A stretch of 64,000 nt of DNA from Roseiarcus sp963772555 (GCA_963772555.1 CAVYXQ010000017.1:1-64000), one strand, 5' to 3'. Counted from the first letter of the stretch, positions 45,465-55,069 are shown. Made by a program: numbers and translations. Notes: generated by a model from the sequence alone, not told the origin.

Positions 45465-45504
45465 GTCGAGTAAGCGCGGCGGATTGCTCCTCCGCGCTTC
45501 TCGC

Positions 45505-45536
45505 AGAACCGGACATGCGGGCCCGCATCCGGCTCT
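45505..45536 (-). ncRNA. Group II intron domain V hairpin
   Basis: On the minus strand AGAGCCGGATGCGGG pairs with CCCGCATGTCCGGTTCT. This has the AGC catalytic triad at the base of the stem and the GNCGGTTCT 3' side typical of domain V. It lies 13 bp beyond the stop of the reverse transcriptase gene, the expected place. Confidence 0.75.
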
Positions 45537-45549
45537 TTGGATCGGTATA

Positions 45550-47025
45550 TCAGAGCGCCAGCGAAAGCTGGGCTGATGCCGCCGGCGGGTTGAGTTCGCG
45601 CCAGCGGGCTTTGAGCGAGACCTGCCGGCCGGTGAACCAGCTCGGTGGGTAGGCTCGCGTCATTGCGCCGTGGTTCGACTTTACCCATGCCCCTTTGCCG
45701 CAGTACGCGCATCCGGCCGCCGCCTTGCGGCTGACGCCTTTGCTCAACAAGTGGCGGAACAGGAAGCGGCTCCGCTTCCTGTGTCGGACGATGATCGCCC
45801 TGATCCGGCGGCGGATATGAGCGTCGGTGACGCGCAGACCCTCGACCGCATCCGACGTGCAAAGCCGGAAATGGGTCATCCATCCGTTCAGGTATCGGCT
45901 GAGGTTCTCCATGCAGGCTGCGATGGAACGCCCCCAGTTCGGCGGCGTCATGTCCCGTATGGTGGCGTTCAGTCGGCGCTTCGCCTTTCCAGAGGGAAAC
46001 ACGGCGACAGCGTCGCCCTGGTCCTCCTTCGTGCAGCGGAAGCTGAAGCCCAGGAAGGCGACCTCGTCGGGTTTGCGGACCCCGCTCTTCGCTTCGTTCA
46101 CCTGGAGCCGCATACGCTTTTCCAGGAAATTCCGAACCGATGCCATGACCCGCAATCCGGCCCGTTCGCTCCGCACGAAGATGTTGGCATCATCGGCGTA
46201 CCGCACGAACCGGAGGCCGCGCCGCGCCAATTCCCGATCCAATTCGTCGAGGACGATGTTGGAAAGGCATGGCGAAAGCGGGCCCCCTTGGGGGGTTCCT
46301 TCCCGGACAGCGACCTTCGTTCCGTCCGGCATCACCACCGTCGCTGTCAGCATCAGGCGTATCAGGCGGATGATCCGCCCGTCCGTCACGCGTTCTGCGA
46401 TCCGGGCGAGCAGGCGTTGATGATGAACATGGTCAAAAAATTTGGCCAAATCCAAGTCGACGACCGTTTGATATCCGTCCTTGAGGTAACCTGTGGCTTC
46501 GGCGATAGCGGTATGAGCGCCCCGGTTCGGCCGGAAACCGTGACTGCTGTCGTGAAAGGTCGGCTCGAAGATCGGCTCCAGGATCTGGAGGACCGCCTGT
46601 TGAACCGTCCGGTCGATCACGTTTGGAATGCCGAGCCCCCTTTGTCCGCCCCCCGGCTTCGGCAGCCAGACACGGCGGACATCGCCAGGCCGATAGCATT
46701 CCGCCAGCAAGTCTCGGCGCAGCCGGGCAATCATCGACGGGGCTTGCGCTTCCGCCGCTTCGACCGTCTGTCCGTCCACTCCGGGCGCTCCCTTGTTACG
46801 CACCACGGTCAGCAGCGCCTTGGCCAGATTGGCTTCGGACGCCACCTCTTCGAGCAGCCGACTGGTGTCGGCCGCGATGGCGGCGGGGCCTCTCGTTTTC
46901 TTGGTCCTCGCTTTGTGCAGCAGGAAGCTCCGCCGCTCGGATGCGTCCGAGGGCTCGGCCACCCCGCCCCCCGAGGGGCTGTCGGCGAACACGAGGCTCA
47001 ATTGCCGTGGTCCCGTCCTTTTCAA
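45550..47025 (-). CDS. ltrA: Group II intron reverse transcriptase/maturase
   Basis: A 491-residue intron-encoded protein that splices and reverse-transcribes its host RNA. The RT domain (about 70-340) shows NKGAPGVDGQTVEAAEAQA, LPKPGGGQRGLGIPNVIDR, DLDLAKFFDHVHH, EGTPQGGPLSPCLSNIVLDE and the active site RYADDANIFV. The maturase domain X (about 345-450) contains FLGFSFRC and LNGWMTHFRLC. The C-terminus (GCAYCGKGAWVKSNHG) lacks an HNH endonuclease. The frame is complete, so the intron could still be mobile. Confidence 0.93.
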   Translation of the reverse strand: MKRTGPRQLSLVFADSPSGGGVAEPSDASERRSFLLHKARTKKTRGPAAIAADTSRLLEEVASEANLAKALLTVVRNKGAPGVDGQTVEAAEAQAPSMIARLRRDLLAECYRPGDVRRVWLPKPGGGQRGLGIPNVIDRTVQQAVLQILEPIFEPTFHDSSHGFRPNRGAHTAIAEATGYLKDGYQTVVDLDLAKFFDHVHHQRLLARIAERVTDGRIIRLIRLMLTATVVMPDGTKVAVREGTPQGGPLSPCLSNIVLDELDRELARRGLRFVRYADDANIFVRSERAGLRVMASVRNFLEKRMRLQVNEAKSGVRKPDEVAFLGFSFRCTKEDQGDAVAVFPSGKAKRRLNATIRDMTPPNWGRSIAACMENLSRYLNGWMTHFRLCTSDAVEGLRVTDAHIRRRIRAIIVRHRKRSRFLFRHLLSKGVSRKAAAGCAYCGKGAWVKSNHGAMTRAYPPSWFTGRQVSLKARWRELNPPAASAQLSLAL

Positions 47026-47426
47026 TCCATCTCCTCCTTTGCTCCGCCGGCTTTCACCGGCTTCCTCGCTACTACAAGGAGATCCGACTTCTGCATGGGC
47101 ATCGTCCCGTCGTCGTTGCCTCCTTCGGGTCTACCGCTCGCGCGGACCCATGCAGACCTCCCTGGGTAAGGTTCACTGGATGTCCCGCCGCCCCCGTCCC
47201 CACTACCGCCCCGACCTCGGTTGGATTTTGGGCGTCGCGTTCGAAGGCACGCTTACCCGGTCGGCCCGGCCTGCTCAGGGCTTCACTTTCGTTCGGTGCT
47301 GCGGTTCGCCTCGGGCTTCTTCCCCACATCGCCTCGCGACAATGCAGTTGCCTCCGGCTCGCGGTTGCTACCAACTCGCCCCGCGAAGGACTTTCACCTC
47401 CAATCCAATGCCCATGCCAGGCACAC

Positions 47427-47830
47427 CTTCGCTTCGTCCGCTCGGCGGTTTCGGCGCCCCGTGGGCGCCGCGTCATCGCGCGCCGTCAGGAGGGGCAGGT
47501 GGTCGTGGCCTCATGGCGAAAAAGTCGAATCCACTTGCGCCAACCTTTTGAGCTCCTAAGAAACGCGACGGGCAGGTCTTGTGACGAGTTGGCATCAATC
47601 CGTGGTCGGCCCGTCAGTTTGGCCTCGGCGCCCCGCGCAGCGGCCGCGCTACAAGGTGTCGCTTCACACCGCTGCTCACGATGACCCCGGCTGACCCATG
47701 GCAAGCAGCATGGCGTCGGAGTCACAAGTTGCGGAAAAGGGCGCCCAAGGCGTTGAAAAGATGAATCCGCCCGCGGAATTGCACGCCCCTGCTATGCCCC
47801 TGCCCGGAACGGTCTGGTTCGCCGCTGTCG
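47427..47830. other. Region upstream of the group II intron
   Basis: About 400 bp. A minus-strand frame across 47486-47725 (SSKGWRKWIRLFRHEATTT) has been seen in other Rhizobiales near such introns but shows no protein features. Near 47455-47470 GGCGCCCCGTGGGCGCC forms a short hairpin. No gene is assigned. Confidence 0.4.
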
Positions 47831-48229
47831 TCACCCCGCGAGCGCAGCCGCCATCCGTTGGCGCACGAGTTCGATCGCCTTCAGCGGCCGCACCATGACT
47901 TTGAACTGGTCGATCCGTCCCTCGGCGTTCCAGCCGATGATATCGACCCCGTTGACCTCGATCCCGTCGATCACCGCGACGAACTCGAGGACCGCCGAAC
48001 TGGATCCGGCCCATTCCTCGACATAATGAAAATCCGCGCCGAGGACCGCGAGCGCGGCGCCGAGATATTTTGTCGTGATCGCCTTGCCCCTTTGCGGCGT
48101 GTGCACGACCGGCGACAGGAAGACGACGTCCTCGGCGAGGAGCGCGTCGAGCTTTCCAGGATCCCGGCTCCCCACAACGTCATGCCAGCGTCCGACGACG
48201 CCAGGGCGCCCCTCTTCCGTGACTTCCAT
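47831..48229 (-). CDS. NTF2-like / SnoaL-fold protein
   Basis: A 132-residue protein from the ATG at 48229, with GGGAGG 5 bp before it on the minus strand. The sequence VVGRWHDVVGSRDPGKLDAL, LAEDVVFLSPVVHTPQRGKA and GVDIIGWNAEGRIDQFKVMV follows the cone-shaped alpha+beta barrel used by SnoaL cyclases, ketosteroid isomerases and many small binding proteins. Upstream in-frame codons to 48346 have no homology. No ligand can be assigned. Confidence 0.85.
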   Translation of the reverse strand: MEVTEEGRPGVVGRWHDVVGSRDPGKLDALLAEDVVFLSPVVHTPQRGKAITTKYLGAALAVLGADFHYVEEWAGSSSAVLEFVAVIDGIEVNGVDIIGWNAEGRIDQFKVMVRPLKAIELVRQRMAAALAG

Positions 48230-48370
48230 GCCGACCTCCCGTTGCTCGCGCCCTTGTTCCCGTCTTTCTAAGCTCTTATCTGGACCCTGAAGCGGGGGGC
48301 CCCGCAAGGCCGGGCGCTCGTTGCTGAGCTTTTCCCCCTGACCCACGCCCGCCTAACGTTGGAAACAAAC

Positions 48371-48712
48371 ATGGATGCGCTGTCCTCCATCGAGGCGATT
48401 GTTCGCGACCTCCTCGTGTTCCTCTTCGCGATGAGCGCGCTCTTTGGGGCGCTGCTGGTGATCGTTTCGCGAATGGCGGCAGACAATCCGCTGAAGCGGA
48501 TCCTGGTCGCCCTGAGTTACCGGGTCGGCGCGACAGCAGTGGCCGGGATGATTGCTATTCCGGCCATACCGATCCCCGGCCTCGACGCCGTCATCGATAT
48601 CGGCGCGCCGATCGCGCTCTTGTGGTACTGGTACACGTTCTTTCGCAACTTGCGTCTGGGCGGCGAGGCGCCAGCGCCGTCGCGAGGCGCGAGCGGCGCG
48701 GCGAGGCGCTGA
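48371..48712 (+). CDS. Small membrane protein of unknown function
   Basis: I do not recognise a family. From the ATG at 48371 the 113 residues hold a first helix (IVRDLLVFLFAMSALFGALL) and a second, Pro-rich one (GATAVAGMIAIPAIPIPGLD), then a third (IGAPIALLWYWYTFF) with aromatic residues at its end, and a short basic tail. An in-frame TTG at 48359 would add four residues. It precedes the alpha/beta hydrolase by 40 bp on the same strand. Confidence 0.6.
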   Translation: MDALSSIEAIVRDLLVFLFAMSALFGALLVIVSRMAADNPLKRILVALSYRVGATAVAGMIAIPAIPIPGLDAVIDIGAPIALLWYWYTFFRNLRLGGEAPAPSRGASGAARR

Positions 48713-48752
48713 ACGGACATCGGTCTCCAGCCTCGCAAAAGGAAGGCGCCGC

Positions 48753-49577
48753 ATGGGTTTCGCCAGAGCCAATGGCGGAGTCGTCCACTTTCGTGACGAG
48801 GGATCACGCGAAGGACCAGCGCTCGCTTTCATCAACGCGCTCGGGACCGACTTTCGCATCTGGGACGAGGCGGCCGCCATGCTCTCGCGCGACTTTCGCA
48901 TCATCCGTTACGACAAGCGCGGCCACGGCCTCTCCGAGGCGGGACCAGACCAATACGACATGGCGGACTACGCGCGAGATCTTTCGGCATTGCTCGACGG
49001 TCTCGGCGTCGTCCAAGCGACAGTTGTCGGGCTCTCGGTCGGCGGCCTCATCGCCCAGGAGCTTTACCGCCAGCGCCCCGCCCTGTTTTCCTCGCTCGTG
49101 CTTTGTGACACGGCGGCGAAGGTCGGAACCGACGAGTCTTGGGACCAGCGCATTGCCGAGGTCGAGCGAGGCGGCGTCGAGGCGATCGCAGACTCGATCC
49201 TGCAACGATGGTTCACCGCCGACTTCCGTGCGCGCCGCGCCGACGAACTCGTCGGCTGGCGCGCCATGTTGAGCCGCACTCCCAAACAGGGGTATCTCGC
49301 CGCCTGCGGGGCCTTGAAGCGCGCCGATCTGCGCGCTCACCTCCCTGCGATCGCGACGCCCACGCTCTGCGTGGTCGGCGAAGACGACGGCTCGACGCCG
49401 GTTGCGCTGGTGCGTGAGACGGCGAATCTGATCAAAGGGCGCCGGTTCGAGATCATCAGGGGCGCCGGCCATCTGCCCAATCTCGAACGGCCCGGCGCGT
49501 TCGCGTCGCTGGTCGCGGAACACGTGTCGAGCGCGGCGCGTCCACCCGTCGACGGCTCGGACCGCAGGAGCGGATGA
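48753..49577 (+). CDS. pcaD: Alpha/beta hydrolase, 3-oxoadipate enol-lactonase-like
   Basis: A 274-residue cytosolic hydrolase with GGAAGG before the ATG. The fold markers are FINALGTDFRIWDE (oxyanion loop), IIRYDKRGHGLSEAG, the nucleophile elbow GLSVGGLIAQEL, the acid VVGEDDGSTPV and the His in GAGHLPNLERP. The overall sequence resembles PcaD, which opens 3-oxoadipate enol-lactone in the beta-ketoadipate pathway. No other pca genes are adjacent, so the symbol is tentative and another ester or lactone may be the substrate. Confidence 0.8.
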   Translation: MGFARANGGVVHFRDEGSREGPALAFINALGTDFRIWDEAAAMLSRDFRIIRYDKRGHGLSEAGPDQYDMADYARDLSALLDGLGVVQATVVGLSVGGLIAQELYRQRPALFSSLVLCDTAAKVGTDESWDQRIAEVERGGVEAIADSILQRWFTADFRARRADELVGWRAMLSRTPKQGYLAACGALKRADLRAHLPAIATPTLCVVGEDDGSTPVALVRETANLIKGRRFEIIRGAGHLPNLERPGAFASLVAEHVSSAARPPVDGSDRRSG

Positions 49578-49729
49578 ACGGAAATTCGCCTGCGCGGCGC
49601 CCGCCGCGCAGGCGCCGAGGCGAGCCGCCATTCCCCGAAAGGCGCAATCACCGGCCCTTCCGGCGCGACAGACGAGGGAGTATAGACCCGCCCGTTTGAC
49701 GGGTCCGGCCGACCCCAGGATCCTCTTGC

Positions 49730-51655
49730 ATGTCCCAGCATCTCTCGAACGAAGCCGCACCCCCTTCGGCCTATAGCTCCGACGGCGCGGCCAACGGCCC
49801 GTCGACCGGCAGCTTTTGGGTCCTTGCCCTCGGCTCGGTCGGCGTCGTCTTCGGCGATATCGGAACCAGTCCCCTCTACGCGCTGCAGACCGCGCTCGGC
49901 CACATTGCGGGTTCCGGCATGACCGCGACCGACGTGATCGGCGTCGTCTCTCTCATCGTTTGGGCGCTATTGATCATTGTCACGGCGAAATACGTCCTCT
50001 TCCTCATGCAGGCGGACAACAAGGGAGAAGGCGGCATCCTGTCGCTGACGGCGCTTGCCCAGCGCGCGCTTGGCCAACGGACCGCCATCGCCTTCCTGCT
50101 GGGCGTCGCGGGGTCCTCGCTGTTTTCCGGCGATGCGATCATTACGCCGGCAATTTCGGTTCTCTCGGCGCTCGAAGGTCTGAAGCAGGTGAACGCCGGG
50201 CTCGCGCCTTACGTGCTGCCGGCGACGATCGTCATACTGGTGCTCCTGTTCACCGCGCAGAGCCGAGGAACCGCCCGCGTGGCGGCTTTTTTCAGTCCGA
50301 TCATGGTCATCTTCTTCTCGGTCAACGCCGCGCTGGGTATTGCGTACATCCTACGCCAACCGGCCATCCTTCAAGCCCTCAGTCCCCTTCCCGGCCTGGG
50401 CTTCATGCGCGTCCACGGCGAGATCGGCTTCATCGTCCTCGGCAGCGTATTTCTGGCGGTGACGGGCGCCGAGGCCCTTTATGCGGACATGGGCCATTTC
50501 GGCAAAAAGCCTATCCAGGCGGCTTGGCTGTTTCTCGTCCTGCCCGCGCTCCTCTGTAACTATCTGGGACAGGGCGCGCTGATTCTCCACAATCCCAAGG
50601 CGGTCGAGAATCCATTTTATCTTCTGGCGCCGAGCTGGGGGCTCGTGCCGCTGATCCTGTTGTCAACCGCCGCGACCGTAATCGCCAGCCAGGCCGTCAT
50701 CACCGGCGCCTTTTCGCTCGCCAGCCAGGCGATACAGCTCGGCCTCCTGCCCCGCCTCGAGATCGTCCACACGTCCGATACCCAGGAGGGCCAAATCTTT
50801 ATCCCCCGCGTCAACCGCATCCTCTTGCTCGGCGTGCTGGCGCTTGTCTTGTTATTCCGCTCCTCCGACGCCCTCGCCAACGCCTACGGCATCGCGGTGT
50901 CCGGCACCATGGTTGCGACGACAGCGCTTGCCTTCTTTGTCGTCTGGAGACTCTGGCGATGGCCGCTTTGGGCTGCGCTGGCGCTCGTCTGCGCCTTCCT
51001 GTCGATCGACATCGGCTTCTTTGTCGCCAACCTTTACAAGGTTCTCGACGGCGGCTGGGTGCCGCTGATGCTGGGCGGCGCGGTGTTCGTGCTCATGTGG
51101 ACCTGGTCCCGCGGCAGCGCGATTCTCAACGTCAAGGCACATCGGGATTCGATCCCGATGTCCGATCTGATCAAGATGCTGGAGAAATCAAAGCCGGTGC
51201 GCGTCAAGGGAACGGCGGTGTTTCTAACCAACGATCCGACGTCGGCGCCTTCGTCCCTCATGCACAATCTCAAGCACAACAAAGTGCTGCACGAGCGCGT
51301 GATCCTGCTCAACGTTCGCAGCGAAACTACCCCGCGCGTCTCGAACGCCAACCGCTTCCAGATCGTGACTTTGTCGCCCGACTTCACTCTGGTGACGCTG
51401 CATTTCGGCTATATGGAGCAGCCGCATATTCCCCGGGCGCTGGCGGCGGCGCGAAAAGCCGGCCTCAAATTTGACATCATGACGACCTCGTTCTTCCTCG
51501 GTCGGCGGACCCTGAAGACAGCTCCGAGATCCGGCATGCCTTTGTGGCAGGACAAGCTCTTCATCGCGATGACGAAGCAGGCCGCGAGCGCTCCAGACTT
51601 CTTCCACCTTCCGTCCGATCGGGTGGTCGAACTCGGCGCGCAGATGAAGGTCTGA
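49730..51655 (+). CDS. kup: KUP-family potassium uptake protein
   Basis: A 641-residue K+/H+ symporter of the inner membrane. It opens LALGSVGVVFGDIGTSPLYA, the hallmark of KUP, followed by MQADNKGEGGILSLTALAQR and GDAIITPAISVLSALEGL. About twelve membrane segments span residues 25-450. A soluble C-terminal domain (about 460-641) follows. It is full length and complete. It is not linked to other potassium genes here; KUP systems serve K+ uptake at low pH or in osmotic stress. Confidence 0.97.
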   Translation: MSQHLSNEAAPPSAYSSDGAANGPSTGSFWVLALGSVGVVFGDIGTSPLYALQTALGHIAGSGMTATDVIGVVSLIVWALLIIVTAKYVLFLMQADNKGEGGILSLTALAQRALGQRTAIAFLLGVAGSSLFSGDAIITPAISVLSALEGLKQVNAGLAPYVLPATIVILVLLFTAQSRGTARVAAFFSPIMVIFFSVNAALGIAYILRQPAILQALSPLPGLGFMRVHGEIGFIVLGSVFLAVTGAEALYADMGHFGKKPIQAAWLFLVLPALLCNYLGQGALILHNPKAVENPFYLLAPSWGLVPLILLSTAATVIASQAVITGAFSLASQAIQLGLLPRLEIVHTSDTQEGQIFIPRVNRILLLGVLALVLLFRSSDALANAYGIAVSGTMVATTALAFFVVWRLWRWPLWAALALVCAFLSIDIGFFVANLYKVLDGGWVPLMLGGAVFVLMWTWSRGSAILNVKAHRDSIPMSDLIKMLEKSKPVRVKGTAVFLTNDPTSAPSSLMHNLKHNKVLHERVILLNVRSETTPRVSNANRFQIVTLSPDFTLVTLHFGYMEQPHIPRALAAARKAGLKFDIMTTSFFLGRRTLKTAPRSGMPLWQDKLFIAMTKQAASAPDFFHLPSDRVVELGAQMKV

Positions 51656-51673
51656 GCCGGCGGCCGCGACACG

Positions 51674-52432
51674 ATGAAGGTCTATGTCCTCAACCTCGAC
51701 CGGCATCCGGAACGCCTTGCCCACATGCGCGGCCAACTCGCCGACATCCCGTTCGCGCGCATCGCCGCAGTTGACGGAGCAAAGCACGCGCCGACCGCAA
51801 AAGGTCTTACGCGCTTCGAACTGGCGTGCCTCGCAAGCCATCGAAGCGCGTGGCGGCAGTTCCTGGACGGCGTCGACAGCCACGCGTGCTTTTTCGAGGA
51901 CGACCTGCATGTTTGGCCGCGTCTCGACGAGCTCATCGGCAGTCAAGACTGGATTCCGTCCGATGCGCATTCCATCAAGCTCGACACCTACTTTCAGAGG
52001 GTCAAGCTTGGTGTCGCCCAGCCGGCTCCCTGCGGCCGACACGTTGCGCGCCTTTTCACGCGACATGAAAGCAGCGCCGCCTACCTACTGACGCGCGGCG
52101 GCGCGCGCCGTTACCTGGAGCTGACCGCGAACCCGGCCTTCCCGGCGGATTACTCTTTGTTCCCCAGGAACCCTCGCAAATTAGGCCTGCACGTCTATCA
52201 GCTGACCCCCGCGATCGCGCTCCAGGATCATCTCCTTCGGCCCGAAGACGGCGGTCAGAAGTTCGTGACCGCCATGGCTGGCGGCGATCCGGCGCCGCTC
52301 CGCCGATGGTCAGCGCGCGACAGGCTTCGGCGGGAGGTTGCGCGGCTCATTGCGCAGGGGCAAGACGCCGCAGAGGCAATCTACCTCGAGGCCTTCCAGA
52401 GGCCGCTCACGACAACCGTCTCCGTCGGATAG
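51674..52432 (+). CDS. Glycosyltransferase family 25 (LPS biosynthesis type)
   Basis: A 252-residue enzyme, MKVYVLNLDRHPERLAHMRG, with the family features AAVDGAKHA, ELACLASHRSAWRQFLD, the metal-binding HACFFEDDLHV, and LFTRHESSAAYLLTRGGARR. GT25 enzymes add galactose or similar sugars to lipooligosaccharide or proteins. It starts 18 bp after kup and is probably read through from it, but no other polysaccharide genes are near. The acceptor is unknown. Confidence 0.9.
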   Translation: MKVYVLNLDRHPERLAHMRGQLADIPFARIAAVDGAKHAPTAKGLTRFELACLASHRSAWRQFLDGVDSHACFFEDDLHVWPRLDELIGSQDWIPSDAHSIKLDTYFQRVKLGVAQPAPCGRHVARLFTRHESSAAYLLTRGGARRYLELTANPAFPADYSLFPRNPRKLGLHVYQLTPAIALQDHLLRPEDGGQKFVTAMAGGDPAPLRRWSARDRLRREVARLIAQGQDAAEAIYLEAFQRPLTTTVSVG

Positions 52433-52487
52433 AAGGTCGGATAGAAGTAAGACTCGCCCTCGCCCGAGGCGCTCCGCCGCGGGTGGT

Positions 52488-54773
52488 TCAGCCCCCGATG
52501 TTGAAGCTGGCCATTGCGGCCATATTGACGATGTCCGAGTCTTTCGCGCCCAGGGAGACGATCTGCACCGGCTTCTCCAGCCCAACAATCAGCGGGCCAA
52601 TGACGGTCGCTCCGCCCAGTTCCTGCAGCATCCGGGTCGAGATCGAAGCGGAATGGAACGCCGGCATGACCAGGACATTGGCTGTGTCCTTCAGGCGACA
52701 GAAAGGGTATGCGGCCATCAATTCCCTGTTGAGCGCCACATCGGCGCCCATTTCGCCATCGTATTCGAAGTCCAGGCGCTTGGAGTCGAGAATGCGGACC
52801 GCTTCCTGGATGCGCAGCGATCGCTCGCCGGGGGGATGTCCGAAGTTCGAGAAAGCAAGCATGGCGACGCGCGGCTCATATCCGAGCCGGCGCGCGACCC
52901 CGGCCGCCTCGATCGCGATCTCGGCGAGGTCTTCGGCGGTCGGCATCTCGGTGATCGCGGTATCGGCGACCACAACGGGCCGACCACGCGACAAGACCAT
53001 AGAAACCCCGACAACCCGGTGACCCGGCTTGTCGTCGACCACGCGCCGGACCTCTTCGAGCGCGATCGAGAAATTGCGGGTTACGCCGGTCACCATCGCG
53101 TCCGCATCGCCCTGAGCAACCATGGCGGCGCCAAAGTAGTTGCGATCCTGGTTGATCATCCGCTGACAGTCTCGCAGCAGATAACCCTTGCGCTGGAGCC
53201 GCTCGTACAGGAACTGCGCATAAAGCGCATTGCGTTGCGAGAGCCGAGCGTTATGGATCTCAATCCCTTTGTCGGCGAGATCCAGGCCCGCCCCCTGCGC
53301 CGCAGCGCGGACGCGCTCCTCCCTGCCAACCAGGATCGCTGTGCCCAAACCCTGGGTCACGAAAGAATAGGCGGCGCGGATGACCTGCTCTTCCTCGCCC
53401 TCCGCGAACACGACGCGCTTCGGCAGCCGGCGTACGCGCTCCACGATTCTCTGCATGGCCCCGGCAATCGGATCCCGACGAGCGGACAGTTGCGCCTTGT
53501 AAGCATCGAGATCGACGAGCGGGCGCCGCGCGACGCCCGAGGCCATGGCCGCCTTCGCCACCGCTATCGGCACGACATGCATGAGACGAGGGTCGAAAGG
53601 CACAGGGATGATGTATTCTCTGCCGAACCGGGGACGCGCGCCATGATACGCCGCGGCAACCTCGTCAGGCACGTCTTCGCGCGCGAGTCCGGCCAGCGCG
53701 TGCGCAGCCGCGATCTTCATTTCCATATTGATCGTCTTTGCCCGGACGTCGAGCGCTCCCCGAAAAATATAGGGAAAGCCGAGAACGTTATTGACCTGGT
53801 TGGAGTAGTCGGACCGCCCGGTGGCGATGATGACGTCGTCGCGCGCCGTCCTCGCCGCTTCAGGAGTAATCTCGGGGTCAGGGTTCGCCATGGCAAAAAT
53901 GATTGGATCGCGCGCCATGGTTTTGACCATCTGCGGCGTCAGCGCGCCCTTGGCGGACAGCCCAAAAAAGATGTCGGCGCCGACGATCGCCTCATCGAGC
54001 GTTCTGAGCGGCGTTTCGATGGCATGGGCGGACTTCCACTGGTTCATGCCCTCGGTGCGGCCGCGATAGACCACGCCCTTGGTGTCGCACAGCATGACGT
54101 TCGACGGCTCGAAACCAATCGCCTTGATAAGATCGAGGCACGCAATGCCGGCTGCTCCCGCGCCATTGCAGACCAGACGCGTCGAGTGGATGTCGCGACC
54201 CGTCAGATGAATGGCATTGATCATGCCCGCGGCCGCGATTATCGCTGTTCCGTGCTGATCATCGTGAAAAACCGGGATGTCCATCATCTCGCGCAGGCGC
54301 TCTTCGATGTAAAAGCACTCGGGAGCCTTGATGTCCTCGAGATTGATGCCGCCGAACGAAGGACCAAGGTATCTGACCGCGCCGATGAATTCGTCCGGAT
54401 CTTCCGTCGCGACCTCGAGGTCGATGGCGTCGACATCGGCAAAGCGTTTGAACAGGACTGCTTTTCCTTCCATGACCGGTTTCGAGGCGAGCGCTCCGAG
54501 GTTGCCAAGACCCAGGATGGCTGTCCCGTTTGAAATGACGGCGACCATATTGCCTCGCGACGTGTAGTCGTACGCCATCGAGGGGTCGGCAGCGATCGCT
54601 TTGACAGGGGCCGCGACGCCGGGCGAGTAGGCAAGAGACAGGTCGCGCTGCGTCGCCATAGGTTTCGTCGGCACGATCTCCAGCTTTCCCGGCCGGCCAC
54701 GGGAATGAAACAGGAGCGCCTCCTGGTCGGTGATTGAGGGGCGCTTGATCGATCCGTCGGCCATTTCAGCCAT
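52488..54773 (-). CDS. maeB: NADP-dependent malic enzyme with phosphotransacetylase-like domain
   Basis: A 761-residue bifunctional-type protein that decarboxylates malate to pyruvate with NADP. The N-terminal part has PTKPMATQRDLSLAYSPGVA, then FKRFADVDAIDLEV, ECFYIEERLREMMDIPVFHDDQHGT (split by metal and substrate residues) and the NADP fold VCNGAGAAGIACLDLI. The C-terminal 320 residues (from about VVFAEGEEEQVIRAA) are a Pta domain, as in other large MaeB proteins; there it is thought to regulate by acetyl-CoA. Full length and intact. Confidence 0.96.
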   Translation of the reverse strand: MAEMADGSIKRPSITDQEALLFHSRGRPGKLEIVPTKPMATQRDLSLAYSPGVAAPVKAIAADPSMAYDYTSRGNMVAVISNGTAILGLGNLGALASKPVMEGKAVLFKRFADVDAIDLEVATEDPDEFIGAVRYLGPSFGGINLEDIKAPECFYIEERLREMMDIPVFHDDQHGTAIIAAAGMINAIHLTGRDIHSTRLVCNGAGAAGIACLDLIKAIGFEPSNVMLCDTKGVVYRGRTEGMNQWKSAHAIETPLRTLDEAIVGADIFFGLSAKGALTPQMVKTMARDPIIFAMANPDPEITPEAARTARDDVIIATGRSDYSNQVNNVLGFPYIFRGALDVRAKTINMEMKIAAAHALAGLAREDVPDEVAAAYHGARPRFGREYIIPVPFDPRLMHVVPIAVAKAAMASGVARRPLVDLDAYKAQLSARRDPIAGAMQRIVERVRRLPKRVVFAEGEEEQVIRAAYSFVTQGLGTAILVGREERVRAAAQGAGLDLADKGIEIHNARLSQRNALYAQFLYERLQRKGYLLRDCQRMINQDRNYFGAAMVAQGDADAMVTGVTRNFSIALEEVRRVVDDKPGHRVVGVSMVLSRGRPVVVADTAITEMPTAEDLAEIAIEAAGVARRLGYEPRVAMLAFSNFGHPPGERSLRIQEAVRILDSKRLDFEYDGEMGADVALNRELMAAYPFCRLKDTANVLVMPAFHSASISTRMLQELGGATVIGPLIVGLEKPVQIVSLGAKDSDIVNMAAMASFNIGG

Positions 54774-55046
54774 CGTTCCTGATGTTGTTTCCGGGGGCTC
54801 GGAGGCCGTGGGAGGCGCTTTCTGCCGAGGAGATTGAGAGGACGCGTCCCCAACTCCGCGATCGCTGCGGTCTGATCATCCAGTCCTCCCGGTCCGCCTT
54901 GGCGCCTCGCGTCTTTCATAGTGCGGGGCGGACACCGGTTTGGCAACCCGGCAGACATGCCGCTGGGAAGGTCCCGCGATCCGGACGTTTGGATCGGTCG
55001 AGCCTCATTGCCGCGTTCAGCGTAAAGGATGCGCGGCTTGCATGAG
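54774..55046. other. Divergent intergenic region between maeB and metH
   Basis: About 270 bp holding the promoters of two divergent genes. I see no recognisable riboswitch fold by eye. Confidence 0.4.
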
Positions 55047-55069
55047 ACATAAAGACATGTTTATATAAT
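55047..55069 (+). promoter_or_regulatory. metH promoter -10 with overlapping palindrome
   Basis: ACATAAAGACATGTTTATAT (55047-55066) holds ATAAA and TTTAT as inverted half-sites around six bases. TATAAT, a perfect -10, is at 55064-55069. A repressor bound to the palindrome would cover the -10. SahR-type regulators of methionine-cycle genes bind AT-rich palindromes in Proteobacteria; that link is an inference. Transcription from this -10 would begin after the ATG at 55071. Confidence 0.45.

Larger units (their letters stand above)
45465..47426 (-). mobile_element. Group II intron (about 1.96 kb, minus strand)
   Basis: The 5' end is placed at 47426, where the minus strand begins GTGTGCCTGGCATGGGC, matching the group II GUGYG start. 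It is followed by a conserved-looking domain I stretch (GGAGGTGAAAGTCC). The intron-encoded protein occupies 47025-45550. A domain V hairpin lies at 45536-45505 and a domain VI-like hairpin (AAGCGCGG/CCGCGCTT) follows at about 45501-45472. The 3' end is therefore near 45465 but not exact. Secondary structure was judged by eye. Confidence 0.7.

Noticed and set aside
45465..47426. A retron or diversity-generating retroelement
   Set aside because: The reverse transcriptase has a maturase domain and is followed by group II domain V and VI hairpins; no template/variable repeat or msr/msd is visible.
52338..54533. A 731-codon plus-strand frame opposite maeB
   Set aside because: Shadow of the malic enzyme gene; low-complexity composition and no recognisable domain.
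54774..55046. A SAM or cobalamin riboswitch before metH
   Set aside because: No recognisable conserved core was seen, and the promoter -10 lies only about 25 bp before the likely start, leaving no room for a leader RNA.
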